Assembly: GCA_019347575.1 (NCBI GenBank) | Contig: JAHWKY010000009.1 | Location: forward strand, 62,001-126,000 | DNA: 64,000 bases | Source: Actinomycetota bacterium | GTDB lineage: Bacteria; Actinomycetota; Nitriliruptoria; Nitriliruptorales; Nitriliruptoraceae | Direction: 5' to 3' | Part shown: in pieces, positions 7,832 through 16,418 of the stretch | How the letters are laid out: each line of letters opens with the position of its first letter | How positions within the stretch are numbered: position 1 is the first letter of the stretch | Position numbers and translations under genes: made by a program | The notes under the pieces: generated by a model | What the model was told of the DNA's origin: nothing | The model's input: only the letters and a program-made list of their open reading frames with translations | Databases searched by the model: none

Positions 7832-9091
7832 TCACTCCTTGATGTAGGGCTGGCCGTCCGCGGCCGGCATCCGCGCGCGACCGACGACGCCCGCCACGAC
7901 GAGGATCGTGGCGATGAACGGCGCCATCGTGAGGAACTGTGACGGTATGGGGACGCCGAGGATCGCGAGCGAGTCCTTGAGAGCGGCTGCGAACCCGAAC
8001 AGGAGCGCCGCCCCGAGCGCCCCGACGGGCTTCCACGCCCCGACGATCATGGCCGCCAGAGCGATGAACCCGAACCCGCCGGTCATCTGCTTGCTGAAGC
8101 TGCCGACCGACCCAACCGTGAAGTGCGCCCCTCCCAGTCCAGCCACGAGACCGCCCAGGATGACGTTGCGGTAGCGCACCGCGTGCACGTCGATCCCGAC
8201 GGTGTCGGCGGCCTTCGGGTGCTCGCCGACGGACCGGACCCGCAGGCCCCAGCGCGTGTGGAACAGCGCCACGTGCAGCACCGCTACCAGCGCGAAGGTC
8301 AGGTACACGAGGATGTTCTGGTCGAACAGCAACGGCCCCACGATGGGGATGTCCGACAGCAGCGGCACGTCGATGGGCCGGAAGATGGGCGGGGCGTTGA
8401 GGTGGGTGTTAGGCACCAGGATCTGATCGTTGAGGAAGCCCGTGATCCCGAGCCCGAACACGACCAGTACGACCCCCACGATGATCTGGTCCGCCACGAA
8501 ACGGATGGTGACGACCGCCAGGATCGCTCCGAGGACTCCCCCCGCGAGCACACCCGCGAACAGCCCCGCGACGTTGTTGACCGCGCTGCCGACTATCGCG
8601 CCGGCGAACGCGCCGACCAGGAACTGTCCCTCGATGGCGATGTTCACGACGCCGGCGCGTTCACACAGCACCCCCGAGAGCGCTCCCAGCGCCAGCGGGA
8701 TGGACCGCATGATCGTGCTGCGGAGCAGGAAGATCAGGTTGAGCTGGGCGTCCGCGGCGGCCCAGGTCAGGAAGGCGAACAGGAACAGCAGCGTGCCGAT
8801 CACCAGAACGACGCCGATGCGTGTCCCGAACCCGCGCGTGAGTTGTCTGCCACCGAGGAACGCGATGACCGCCGCCAGGGCGATGACGGTCGCTCGCACG
8901 GGCAGGACCAGATCCGGGATCTCGATCCCGGCGCTCGAGGTGTTGAGGCCGAACCGGGCGTCGGCGCCACCTCCGACCGTGAGAGCGAACAGGCCGACCG
9001 TGGCCACCGCCAGGCCGAGGAGGAAGATGCCCCGGCCACGGGCTCGTCTGGGGTCGGACACAGTCCGGGTCACGGTCGTGGCGGTCATCAC
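7832..9091 (-). CDS. Nucleoside ABC transporter permease (NupQ-like)
   Basis: A 419-residue integral membrane protein of the BPD_transp_2 family (same superfamily as RbsC/LivH). It has about ten hydrophobic segments and the typical ERAGVVNIAIEGQFLVGA block (about 163-180), which in this family lies at the EAA-like coupling region; GIDVHAVRYRNVILGGLVAGLGGAH follows near residue 300. With the second permease, the ATPase and the BMP lipoprotein upstream, it would import purine or pyrimidine nucleosides. The GTG at 9091 overlaps the stop of the preceding permease gene (GTGA); an ATG one codon later is the alternative. It is the last gene of the operon and converges with aspC. Confidence 0.85.
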   Translation of the reverse strand: MMTATTVTRTVSDPRRARGRGIFLLGLAVATVGLFALTVGGGADARFGLNTSSAGIEIPDLVLPVRATVIALAAVIAFLGGRQLTRGFGTRIGVVLVIGTLLFLFAFLTWAAADAQLNLIFLLRSTIMRSIPLALGALSGVLCERAGVVNIAIEGQFLVGAFAGAIVGSAVNNVAGLFAGVLAGGVLGAILAVVTIRFVADQIIVGVVLVVFGLGITGFLNDQILVPNTHLNAPPIFRPIDVPLLSDIPIVGPLLFDQNILVYLTFALVAVLHVALFHTRWGLRVRSVGEHPKAADTVGIDVHAVRYRNVILGGLVAGLGGAHFTVGSVGSFSKQMTGGFGFIALAAMIVGAWKPVGALGAALLFGFAAALKDSLAILGVPIPSQFLTMAPFIATILVVAGVVGRARMPAADGQPYIKE

Positions 9092-10302
9092 ACGCTCCAG
9101 CCGGTCGCCGGCGCCGGGTCGGCCGCCACGTGCCGGTCGCGGAGGCGGAACGTGGCGCGGACGAGCGCCGGTGCGGCGACGAAGAGCACGATGAGCGCCT
9201 GCAGGACGATGATCAGATCCGGCGCGGTACCCGTGGCGCCCTGCATCCGTAGCGATCCCGCCTTCAGCACGCCGAACAGCAGTGCAGCGAGCATCGTGCC
9301 GATGGGGCTCGATCGCCCGAGCAGCGCGACCGTTATGGCGTCGAAGCCGATGCCTCCGCTGAAACCCGGTGTCAGCGAGCGCTGCAGGCCCAGCATCTGC
9401 ACGCCGCCGCCGAGACCTGCGAGCGCACCGGAGATCGCCAGGACGAGGATGGTGCTGCGCCCCACCCGTATGCCCGCGGTTCGCGCCGCCTCGGGGTTGA
9501 GACCCACCGCTCGGAACCGGAAGCCGAGGGTGCTGCGGAACAGCAACCAGTGCACGACCCAGACCATCCCGAGCGCGATCAGGATGCCGGCGTGCAGTCG
9601 GAGGATGCCCGTGAAGCCCGGGAGCTGGGCACTGGGCTCGATCATCTTGCTGACCGGGTCGCTGCGGCCGGGTCGCTGGAACGCGGTCGTGCTCAACAGG
9701 TACAGCGTCAACTGGATGGCGATCTGGTTCAGCATGATGGTCGTGATGACCTCGTGCGCCCCCGTCCGGGCCTTGAGCCAGCCCGGGATGGAACCCCAGA
9801 GCCCGCCACCCACGACGGCCGCGATCAGGGCGAGGGGGAGGTGCACGACCGCCGGCAGACCGGTGAGGCCGAAGCCGACGAAGACGGCGAAGACGCCGCC
9901 CATCAGCAACTGGCCCTCGCCACCGATGTTGAACAGCCCAGCCCGGAAGCCCAGAGCGATCCCGAGACCCGCGAGCATGAGCGGTGTGGCCGCCACGATC
10001 GTCTCTCCGAGAGGGGCGAGAGCCGAGCGGATCCGAGCCCCATCACCCGACGCGACCGCGTCCACGATCTGCAGCGGCGAGCCGATCGATCCCGCCAAGA
10101 GCGCGGAGTACGCGCCGTAGACCGCGTCCCAGGAGGCATCGATGGCGTTGAGGGGATCGGAGAGGAAGCTCCCCCAGGCGGCGAGCAGCGCCTCCTCGGA
10201 GAGGACGATGATCACCGCGCCCACGAGCAGCGCGGCCACGAACGCCAGCACGGTGATGAGCATGGCGTTGAGGTGGCGTCCCCGCCCGACCACAGCGCTC
10301 AC
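9088..10302 (-). CDS. Nucleoside ABC transporter permease (NupP-like)
   Basis: A 404-residue polytopic membrane protein, the first permease of the BMP-type nucleoside importer. The block FRAGLFNIGGEGQLLMGG (about 128-145) and the later AARTAGIRVGRSTILVLAISGALAG motif are characteristic of this YufP/NupP subfamily. It would form the heterodimeric channel with the permease encoded next. The GTG start at 10302 overlaps the stop of the ATPase gene by 4 bases, indicating translational coupling. Substrate range (nucleosides versus other purines) cannot be told from the sequence. Confidence 0.85.
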   Translation of the reverse strand: MSAVVGRGRHLNAMLITVLAFVAALLVGAVIIVLSEEALLAAWGSFLSDPLNAIDASWDAVYGAYSALLAGSIGSPLQIVDAVASGDGARIRSALAPLGETIVAATPLMLAGLGIALGFRAGLFNIGGEGQLLMGGVFAVFVGFGLTGLPAVVHLPLALIAAVVGGGLWGSIPGWLKARTGAHEVITTIMLNQIAIQLTLYLLSTTAFQRPGRSDPVSKMIEPSAQLPGFTGILRLHAGILIALGMVWVVHWLLFRSTLGFRFRAVGLNPEAARTAGIRVGRSTILVLAISGALAGLGGGVQMLGLQRSLTPGFSGGIGFDAITVALLGRSSPIGTMLAALLFGVLKAGSLRMQGATGTAPDLIIVLQALIVLFVAAPALVRATFRLRDRHVAADPAPATGWSV

Positions 10303-11840
10303 GCCGGTCCATCCACGTCGCCGGTCGGCTCGAGCCCTTCCACCGCCCCGGCCATCAGCAGTCCGATGCGGTCGCGGTCAACCGGCGCGTCGTAGGGGCC
10401 GAACATCCGGCCGCGGTACATCACCGCGATGCGGTCGCCCAGGGACATGACCTCATCGAGTTCGGACGACACGATCAGGACCGCCGTGCCCTCGTCGCGG
10501 GAACGCACGAGGCGGCGGTGGATGTACTCGATCGACCCGACGTCAAGGCCCCGAGTCGGCTGCGATGCCACGAGCAACGTGATGTCCCGCGAGAACTCGC
10601 GGGCGACGACGACCTTCTGCTGGTTCCCCCCCGACAGCGAGCCGAGGATCGTTCGGATCGACGGCGTCCGGACGTCGAACGCCTCGACCTCCTCCTCCGC
10701 GGCTCTCTCGATCGCCTCCGTGTCGAGCGTGCCGTGGCGAGAGAAGGGTGCGCGGTCGAAGCTGTTCAGGATGAGGTTCTCGGCGATCGTGAAGTCCGCC
10801 ACCATCGCATCGCGGTGGCGGTCCTCGGGGATGTGAGCGATCCCAGCATCGATGCAGGCCTTCGGGTCGGCGTGCGTCAGGTCACGACCGCGCAGGAAGA
10901 TGGTGCCGTAGACGGCATCGGCCAGGCCCGTGAGAGCGCGCACGAGCTCCGTCTGCCCGTTGCCCTGCACACCGGCGATCGCGACGATCTCGCCCGCCCG
11001 GACCTCGAGGCTGACGCCGTCGACCGCCATGTGGCCCCGCTCGTCCTGGACGTGCAGGTCGGATACCACCACCACCGGTTCCTGTGGTACCGCCGGAGCG
11101 CGATCCACCTCCAGGACGACCTCACGTCCCACCATCAGCGACGCGAGCTCGCGCTCGCTGGCGGCGTGTGGGTCCACCGTTCCGGCCACCGCCCCCTGAC
11201 GCAGGACGGTGATCGTGTCGGAGATCGCCGTGACCTCCTTGAGCTTGTGCGAGATGAAGACGATCGATTTGCCCGCCGCCTTGAGGGCCCTCATGGCCCG
11301 GAACAGTTCCTCCGTCTCCTGGGGCGTCAGGACCGCCGTCGGCTCGTCGAGGATGAGCAGATCGGCGTCGCGGAGCAGGGCCTTGATGATCTCGACCCGC
11401 TGCTGGACGCCGACGGGGAGGTCCTCGACCATCGCGCCTGGGTCGACCGCGAGCCCGTAGCGCTCCGAGATCTCGCGCACATCTCGCTCGGCTTGCCCCC
11501 GGTCGAGCAGCCCCACCAGGCCGCGTGTGCGCTCGGTGCCGAGCGTGACGTTCTCGGCGACCGTGAAGACGGGGATCAGCATGAAGTGCTGGTGGACCAT
11601 CCCGATACCGGCGGCGATAGCGTCGGCTGGCCCGTCGAAGTGGACCGGTCCGTCGTCGATCAGGATCTCACCGTCGTCGGCCGAGTACAGCCCGTAGAGG
11701 ATGTTCATCAGCGTCGACTTGCCGGCTCCGTTCTCCCCCAGCAGACCGTGGATCTCGCCCGGTCGGACCACGAGATCGACGTGGTCGTTGGCGAGGACCC
11801 CCGGGAAGCGCTTGGTGATCCCCCGCAGCTCGAGGTTCAC
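10299..11840 (-). CDS. Nucleoside ABC transporter ATP-binding protein (tandem ATPase, NupO/YufO-like)
   Basis: A 513-residue tandem ABC ATPase, as in sugar and nucleoside importers of the RbsA/YufO type. The first domain has Walker A GENGAGKS (about 36-43), a VGVQQRVEI signature-like loop in place of LSGGQ, Walker B LLILDEPTAVLTP and the switch region FISHKL. The second domain (about 255-500) has a degenerate Walker A (GVQGNGQTE), the signature LSGGNQQK and a Walker B with ASQPTRGLD. The loss of the standard Walker A Lys in the second site is normal for the family. The GTG start at 11840 follows a GGGAGGG close by. It is separated from the binding-protein gene by a hairpin-containing gap. Confidence 0.88.
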   Translation of the reverse strand: MNLELRGITKRFPGVLANDHVDLVVRPGEIHGLLGENGAGKSTLMNILYGLYSADDGEILIDDGPVHFDGPADAIAAGIGMVHQHFMLIPVFTVAENVTLGTERTRGLVGLLDRGQAERDVREISERYGLAVDPGAMVEDLPVGVQQRVEIIKALLRDADLLILDEPTAVLTPQETEELFRAMRALKAAGKSIVFISHKLKEVTAISDTITVLRQGAVAGTVDPHAASERELASLMVGREVVLEVDRAPAVPQEPVVVVSDLHVQDERGHMAVDGVSLEVRAGEIVAIAGVQGNGQTELVRALTGLADAVYGTIFLRGRDLTHADPKACIDAGIAHIPEDRHRDAMVADFTIAENLILNSFDRAPFSRHGTLDTEAIERAAEEEVEAFDVRTPSIRTILGSLSGGNQQKVVVAREFSRDITLLVASQPTRGLDVGSIEYIHRRLVRSRDEGTAVLIVSSELDEVMSLGDRIAVMYRGRMFGPYDAPVDRDRIGLLMAGAVEGLEPTGDVDGPA

Positions 11841-11882
11841 CGACCCTCCCGTCCTCGTCGGTGGTCGCGGCCGTAGAGCGCA

Positions 11883-11915
11883 GAGGGGGCGCCGACCGAG
11901 TGGTCAGCGCCCCTC
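11883..11915 (-). terminator. Intercistronic hairpin between the BMP lipoprotein gene and the ABC ATPase gene
   Basis: The arms GAGGGGGCGC (from 11883) and GCGCCCCTC (to 11915) pair with one bulge. Inner GACC/GGTC pairs close a GAGT loop. No U-tract follows. It sits just after the binding-protein stop, where partial termination or an mRNA-stabilising hairpin commonly gives an excess of binding protein over transporter. Confidence 0.5.
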
Positions 11916-11933
11916 CGCTCGGTCACCGGAACG

Positions 11934-13046
11934 TCAGGCGTAGTCCGCGGGATCGACCGAGACCGACCCGTCGATGATGCCCTGACGTAACTCGTCGAGC
12001 GTGTCCTTCAGTTCCTGCGGCACCGCGTCCTCGAAGTCGTGGAACGGAGCGAGACCGACGCCGTCGTTCTCGAGCGTGCCGCTGAAGAAGCCGCCCTCGA
12101 ACTCGCCGTTGATCTTGTCCTCGATCGCGGTCGTGACCGCGACGTCCATGTTCTTCATCACGCTGGTGAGGAACAGGCTCGAGAACTGCGACGCGCTCAC
12201 GAACCCGTCGGTATCGACCCAGATGACCATGTCCTCCGCTGGGGACTCCTGCACGGCGGCGGCCGCGCCCAGTCCGACCGGACCGGCGACGGGCATGATG
12301 ATGTCCGCCCCGTTCTCGATCAGCGTCTGGGTCGTGTTGCGGCCGTTGTCCTGGTTCTCGAAGTCGCCCGTGAACAGACCGTCCTGAGCGGCCGGGTCCC
12401 ACCCCAGGACCTCCACGCTCGTGCCGTTGTCCTCGTTGTACTTGGCGACACCAGCCGCGAACCCGTCCATGAAGATCGTCACGGTGGGGATGTTCAGGCC
12501 GCCGAAGGTGCCGACCTGCCCGGACTGGGTCATGCCCGCGGCGAGGTAGCCCGCGAGGAAGGCCGCTTGGTCGGTCTCGAACGTCAGACCGAGCACGTTG
12601 TCGAGGGGCGGGTCGTAGGCGAAGTCGACGATGGCGAAGTCCTGCTCGGGGTTCGCCTCGGCTGCCGCCTTGGTGGCGTCACCCAGCAGGAACCCGACCG
12701 TGATGATCAGGTCGCAACCCTGCTGGATGAACTGGTTGATGTTGGGCTCGTAGTCCGCGTCCGACTGCGACTCGAGGACCTGACCCTCGATGCCGAACTC
12801 GGCCTGGGCGTCCTCGATGCCCTTGAACGCCGTCGCGTTGAAGGAGCGGTCGTCGATACCGCCGGTGTCGGTCACCTGGCACGCCGCGAAGTCGGCGCCC
12901 ACCGTCGGTGCGCCGGTCGCACCGTCCGTGGGTTCCGCCGTGGCGGTCCCAGTGGGATCGACGGTCGCGTCGTCGTCGCCACCACACGCGGTGGCGAGGA
13001 GCGCCGCGCCGGCAACGGCCGCGAGGATGCGGGTGCTGCGCTTCAT
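11934..13046 (-). CDS. BMP-family ABC transporter substrate-binding lipoprotein
   Basis: A 370-residue periplasmic-binding-type protein. The N-terminus MKRSTRILAAVAGAALLATACGG is a lipoprotein signal, with the lipobox LATAC and the modified Cys at about residue 21. A Thr/Pro/Ala-rich linker follows. The BMP (PnrA/TmpC) domain then begins with VTDTGGIDDRSFN and continues with SDADYEPNINQFIQQGCDLIITVG and GWDPAAQDG. The family binds purine nucleosides. The ATG at 13046 has GGAGG at good spacing; the longer open frame upstream is not coding. A TAGACT -10 box lies 47 bases upstream. It is the first gene of the transport operon. Confidence 0.9.
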   Translation of the reverse strand: MKRSTRILAAVAGAALLATACGGDDDATVDPTGTATAEPTDGATGAPTVGADFAACQVTDTGGIDDRSFNATAFKGIEDAQAEFGIEGQVLESQSDADYEPNINQFIQQGCDLIITVGFLLGDATKAAAEANPEQDFAIVDFAYDPPLDNVLGLTFETDQAAFLAGYLAAGMTQSGQVGTFGGLNIPTVTIFMDGFAAGVAKYNEDNGTSVEVLGWDPAAQDGLFTGDFENQDNGRNTTQTLIENGADIIMPVAGPVGLGAAAAVQESPAEDMVIWVDTDGFVSASQFSSLFLTSVMKNMDVAVTTAIEDKINGEFEGGFFSGTLENDGVGLAPFHDFEDAVPQELKDTLDELRQGIIDGSVSVDPADYA

Positions 13047-13092
13047 GCAGGACCTCCAGGGAGAGTTGCGTGAGAGGAAGCGGGACGGGCGG

Positions 13093-13098
13093 AGTCTA
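13093..13098 (-). promoter_or_regulatory. -10 element (TAGACT) for the nucleoside transport operon
   Basis: Reads TAGACT on the minus strand, inside a CTAG-ATA-CTAG mini-repeat, 46 bases upstream of the ATG of the binding-protein gene. The AT-rich character stands out in an otherwise GC-rich spacer. The -35 is not obvious. Confidence 0.35.
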
Positions 13099-13173
13099 GT
13101 ATCTAGTTGCCGCTCCCCGGCGGGGGTCGTATGTGGTGGAGATGCCAGCCGAGCGTGAGCGCCCCGCTCAGCC

Positions 13174-14631
13174 TCACGCCTGACGGCCGGCGGCCACCGG
13201 ATCGTCGCTGCCCTCTCCCTGGGGGGGCAGTCGGCGGAGCCACAGGAAGCCCGCGGTCCCCGCCACGATGCTCGCCATGAAGATGCCGATCTTGGCACTG
13301 GCGAGCTGGTCGCTACCGGTCGGGAACGACAGCGCCGCGATGAAGAGCGCCACGGTGAATCCGATCCCCGCGAGCAGCGCCAGGCCCTCGACGTGGCGCC
13401 ACGTCACGCCACGGGGAAGACGCGCGATCCCGAGTCGTACCGCGAGCCACGCGGCTGCGGTGACACCCACCGCCTTGCCGACCAGGAGCCCCAGGCCGAC
13501 GCCGAGGAGCACCCGGTCGGACAGCGCTCCCGCCAGGACGTCCATCGAGACCAGCACGCCGGCGTTCGCGAACGCGAACACCGGGACGATGACGAAGCTC
13601 GTCAGCGGAGCGAGCTCGTGCTCCAGCCGATCGAGGGGCGGGAGGCTCTCGCGGCTCAAGCGGCGCAGGTCCCCCATCAACGCGTCCACACGATCCATGC
13701 TCGCGTGATGGGGCGGTCCGGTGTCGATGTACGCGTCCACCCGGTCAACGAGCTGGCGCGCCCGGGCCGGGAAGTAGCGGGGGTCGTAGAAGGATCGCGC
13801 CGGCGTCATCAGGCCCAACGCGACGCCGGCGATGGTCGCGTGCACCCCCGACTCGAGCACCGCTAGCCAGGTGAACAGGCCGACACCCGCGTACACGATC
13901 AGCGATCGCACGGCCATGCGCTTCATGACGTGCACCAGCACGAACCCCCCGGCTGCCGCTGCCAGCCAACCCAGCGCCAGCTCGTCGGTGTAGAAGATGG
14001 CGATGATGAGGATGCCGCCGATGTCGTCGACGATCGCGAGGGCGAGGAGGAACAGCTTGGCGCTGATCGGGACGCGGGGACCCACGAGGCTGACCACGCC
14101 GATCGCGAAGGCGATGTCGGTCGCCACGGGGATGCCCCAACCGCTCCCACCCTCGCCACCGGCGTTCAGCGCGAGGTAGATCACGGCCGGGACGACCATG
14201 CCCCCTAGAGCGGCGATGGCAGGCAGCGCGGCGGCGCGGGGGTCACGTAGTTCGCCCGCGACCAGCTCCCGCTTGATCTCGAGGCCGACGACGAAGAAGA
14301 AGATGGCCATGAGCGCGTCGTTGACCCACTGCTGCACGGTGAGTTCGGACAGGTGCTGGAAGTGGAAATCCCCGAACCCGATCTCGACCCGTGTCTCGAG
14401 CAGAGCGAAGTAGTGCTCGCCCCAGGGCGAGTTCGCCCAGGCCAGAGCGCCCACCGCGGCGAGGAGCATGATGATCCCGCCAGAGGCCTCGAGGCGCATG
14501 AACGACAGCACCGGCTGCACGAACGTGCGCGGCACGAACCCACGTGACTCCCGGAACGAGGGCGGCAGCTCATCGGCTCCGGGCACGGTCGCCTCTTCGA
14601 TGGAGGGCACGCGGCGCCGGTTCGCGCTCAT
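13174..14631 (-). CDS. nhaA: Na+/H+ antiporter NhaA
   Basis: A 485-residue inner-membrane antiporter exchanging Na+ for H+. Diagnostic segments: SGGIIMLLAAVGALAWANSP near residue 50, NDALMAIFFFVVGLEIKRE, PVATDIAFAIGV, and LALAIVDDIGGILIIAIFYT carrying the two ion-binding aspartates (D202, D203). A VFAFANAGV segment follows, then LALLAGIGFTVALFIA. The C-terminus adds a short hydrophilic tail. The ATG at 14631 was preferred to the GTG/ATG further upstream, because it lies 4 bases after the stop of the preceding gene. It is probably co-transcribed with that small unknown gene. Confidence 0.93.
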   Translation of the reverse strand: MSANRRRVPSIEEATVPGADELPPSFRESRGFVPRTFVQPVLSFMRLEASGGIIMLLAAVGALAWANSPWGEHYFALLETRVEIGFGDFHFQHLSELTVQQWVNDALMAIFFFVVGLEIKRELVAGELRDPRAAALPAIAALGGMVVPAVIYLALNAGGEGGSGWGIPVATDIAFAIGVVSLVGPRVPISAKLFLLALAIVDDIGGILIIAIFYTDELALGWLAAAAGGFVLVHVMKRMAVRSLIVYAGVGLFTWLAVLESGVHATIAGVALGLMTPARSFYDPRYFPARARQLVDRVDAYIDTGPPHHASMDRVDALMGDLRRLSRESLPPLDRLEHELAPLTSFVIVPVFAFANAGVLVSMDVLAGALSDRVLLGVGLGLLVGKAVGVTAAAWLAVRLGIARLPRGVTWRHVEGLALLAGIGFTVALFIAALSFPTGSDQLASAKIGIFMASIVAGTAGFLWLRRLPPQGEGSDDPVAAGRQA

Positions 14632-14635
14632 GGCC

Positions 14636-15127
14636 TCACACCAGGTACCGGATCTCGCCGTCCGAGGCACGTAGAACGGCGACGACGGCCTCGTGCAGCC
14701 GCTCGTGGAGCTGGCGGAAGCGGATCGTCTCCTGGTCCTCTTCGTCCGTGTGCTCCGGGGCCGGGGTCGCGTCGCCCCCCATCAGGTCGTCGAACGCCGC
14801 ATCCCAGTCGGTGTGCTCCGCCGCGAGCTGCAGGCGCATCACGGGAGCCTGCAGCAGCGCCCGGTTGAGATCCTGCACGATGCTCACCACGACGTCGGTG
14901 CTGGTGCGGACACCGGGGGTCGAGAGCAGGTGCAGTGCCTGCAGCTTGCGCATCGCCATCGCCGCGATGAGGACGGGGTCACCGAGTTCCTCCACGGCGG
15001 AGTCGACCGCGCTGAGGTCGAGCGCCACGGAGTCGGGCACGTCGAACCAGCTGCGCAGCGTCTCGAACAGCTCGGTGGTGACGCTGTGCAGGGCGAGCAG
15101 CTCGTCGGGCTTGGGGATGGTGTCCAC
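14636..15127 (-). CDS. Hypothetical protein upstream of nhaA
   Basis: A 163-residue acidic, mostly helical protein without signal peptide, Cys clusters or a recognised domain. The middle (about 60-115) has amphipathic helices; residues 120-135 are an Asp/Glu/Pro-rich linker. The start is GTG at 15127. Its stop lies 4 bases before the nhaA start, so it is probably translated with nhaA. No function can be given. Confidence 0.55.
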   Translation of the reverse strand: MDTIPKPDELLALHSVTTELFETLRSWFDVPDSVALDLSAVDSAVEELGDPVLIAAMAMRKLQALHLLSTPGVRTSTDVVVSIVQDLNRALLQAPVMRLQLAAEHTDWDAAFDDLMGGDATPAPEHTDEEDQETIRFRQLHERLHEAVVAVLRASDGEIRYLV

Positions 15128-15207
15128 CGCGCGGCACTCCGGACTCGTGGACGGTGCCAGCGCGCGGAGGGTAACGGCTCCGTCGGGGCGGACCGCACCC
15201 GGCGCGT

Positions 15208-16212
15208 TCAGCTGCTGGTGGTCGGCGCCTCGGTGGGCTCGCCGGCGCCCTCCCCCGCATCCTCCGGGGTGTCCTCGTCGCCCGCGGGGAACAGATCCTC
15301 GACGGTCAGCTCGGTCACGCGCTGCTCGTGCACCTCGTCGACGTCGGGGCAGTCGACCGTCGTGACGTCCTCCTCGACGAGCAGCTGTCCCAGCTCCCCT
15401 GATGCCTCGACCAGCGCCGCCACGCCCTGCGGGGCGGCCAGCGCCTCGGGGGTGAGGTTCGCGAACGCGGTCTGCTCGTAGGCGTCCCGATCGATGCAGG
15501 TGACCACGAACGCGCGTGCCCGCGCCTCGACGCCCGGGGCGGTGCTCTGGAAGCGCTGCACCGCGGCCATCACCTGGGTGTCCTGGAAGGACGCGGCTTC
15601 GTGGATGAGGGGCACGATGACGGCGCGGGCGTTCTCGAGCTCGGCGGCACGCCGCTCGAGCTGGGAGCGGGCGTCGCCGGCCGCCTCCGAGTCACGCAGC
15701 GCCTGGTAGGCGGGCAGAGCTTCCTGCATCGCGTCGCTGAGGATGCGCAACCCCGCTTCCGCGTCCCCCCGCAGCTCGTCTGCGCCCGTCGCGACACCGT
15801 CCTCGTCGAAGGTGTCGAGCGGGAACGCGAGGTCGTGGGACTCGAACTCGGCCAGATAGCGGTACGCGTCGTGCATCCGCAGCAGCGCGTTGGTCGCCGT
15901 CGCCACCGCCTCCGCGTCCTCGTCGCCGGCGTCCGCGGCGCTGACCCACAGCTCGCGAAGCTCGCCCTCGACCGCGTCGAAACGCAGCTTCGCCCCGACG
16001 AAGTCGCCGACGAACGTGCCCCAGGTCTGTGCCGGATCGATCGTGACGTCCTCGGGCGGCAGCGCACCGATGTCGGCGTCCAGCTCGGCGAGACGGGCGA
16101 CGAGCGAGTCGGTTCCCTCGGCCTGGGCGGTCACCGCCGCGGTGGCGCCCACCCCGAGGGCCGCGGCCAAGCCCACGGCGAGGAGTCCGGTCACGTAGCG
16201 TCGGCTCCGCAC
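15208..16212 (-). CDS. Secreted or membrane-anchored hypothetical protein
   Basis: A 334-residue protein with an N-terminal signal-like segment (basic RSRRY, then GLLAVGLAAALGVGATAAVTA) and a long helical extracytoplasmic region. The C-terminal tail is rich in Glu, Asp, Pro and Thr (about 295-334). Two cysteines, in VVTCIDRD and VDCPDVDE, could form a disulfide. No enzyme motif is seen. The GTG at 16212 (VRSRRYVTG) has GAGGAGG closely upstream; the in-frame ATG at 16272 would put 20 charged residues before the signal segment. It may share a promoter region with nothing else, since ahcY upstream ends 207 bases away. Confidence 0.6.
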   Translation of the reverse strand: MRSRRYVTGLLAVGLAAALGVGATAAVTAQAEGTDSLVARLAELDADIGALPPEDVTIDPAQTWGTFVGDFVGAKLRFDAVEGELRELWVSAADAGDEDAEAVATATNALLRMHDAYRYLAEFESHDLAFPLDTFDEDGVATGADELRGDAEAGLRILSDAMQEALPAYQALRDSEAAGDARSQLERRAAELENARAVIVPLIHEAASFQDTQVMAAVQRFQSTAPGVEARARAFVVTCIDRDAYEQTAFANLTPEALAAPQGVAALVEASGELGQLLVEEDVTTVDCPDVDEVHEQRVTELTVEDLFPAGDEDTPEDAGEGAGEPTEAPTTSS

Positions 16213-16289
16213 GTCGTCCTCCTCAGCCTGGCGTGACGTGGTCCGTGACCGCTTGCCCACGATGGGACCCACGAACCACAGTAGGTAAC

Positions 16290-16307
16290 CATAGCCACTC
16301 AGCTATG
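16290..16307. promoter_or_regulatory. Inverted repeat CATAGC-6-GCTATG, candidate operator
   Basis: Perfect 6-bp arms separated by CACTCA in an AT-rich patch upstream of the secreted-protein gene. A minus-strand TACTGT -10-like hexamer lies close by. The spacing is typical of a dimeric regulator site. The arrangement is seen directly; a regulator is not identified. Confidence 0.3.
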
Positions 16308-16347
16308 CCTTCGTCACGCGTGGCGCGCGACTTGAGCCCCCCGCGGC

Positions 16348-16362
16348 GTGCGCTCAGCGCAC
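16348..16362 (-). terminator. Possible ahcY terminator hairpin
   Basis: GTGCGC-TCA-GCGCAC hairpin about 57 bases downstream of the ahcY stop, in the 206-base gap before the secreted-protein gene. No U-tract is present, so this is only a candidate. Confidence 0.25.
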
Positions 16363-16418
16363 ACTCGACCCCTGCGGAGGGAGCCGCCGACGCCACGCTC
16401 TCGGCCGCAGGGTCCCGA

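Noticed and set aside
8123-11876. Long rightward open frames (665 and 452 codons) over the nucleoside transporter operon
   Set aside because: They are exact antisense shadows of the permease and ATPase genes, are compositionally biased (His/Asp/Arg-rich) and lack family motifs; high GC removes stop codons.
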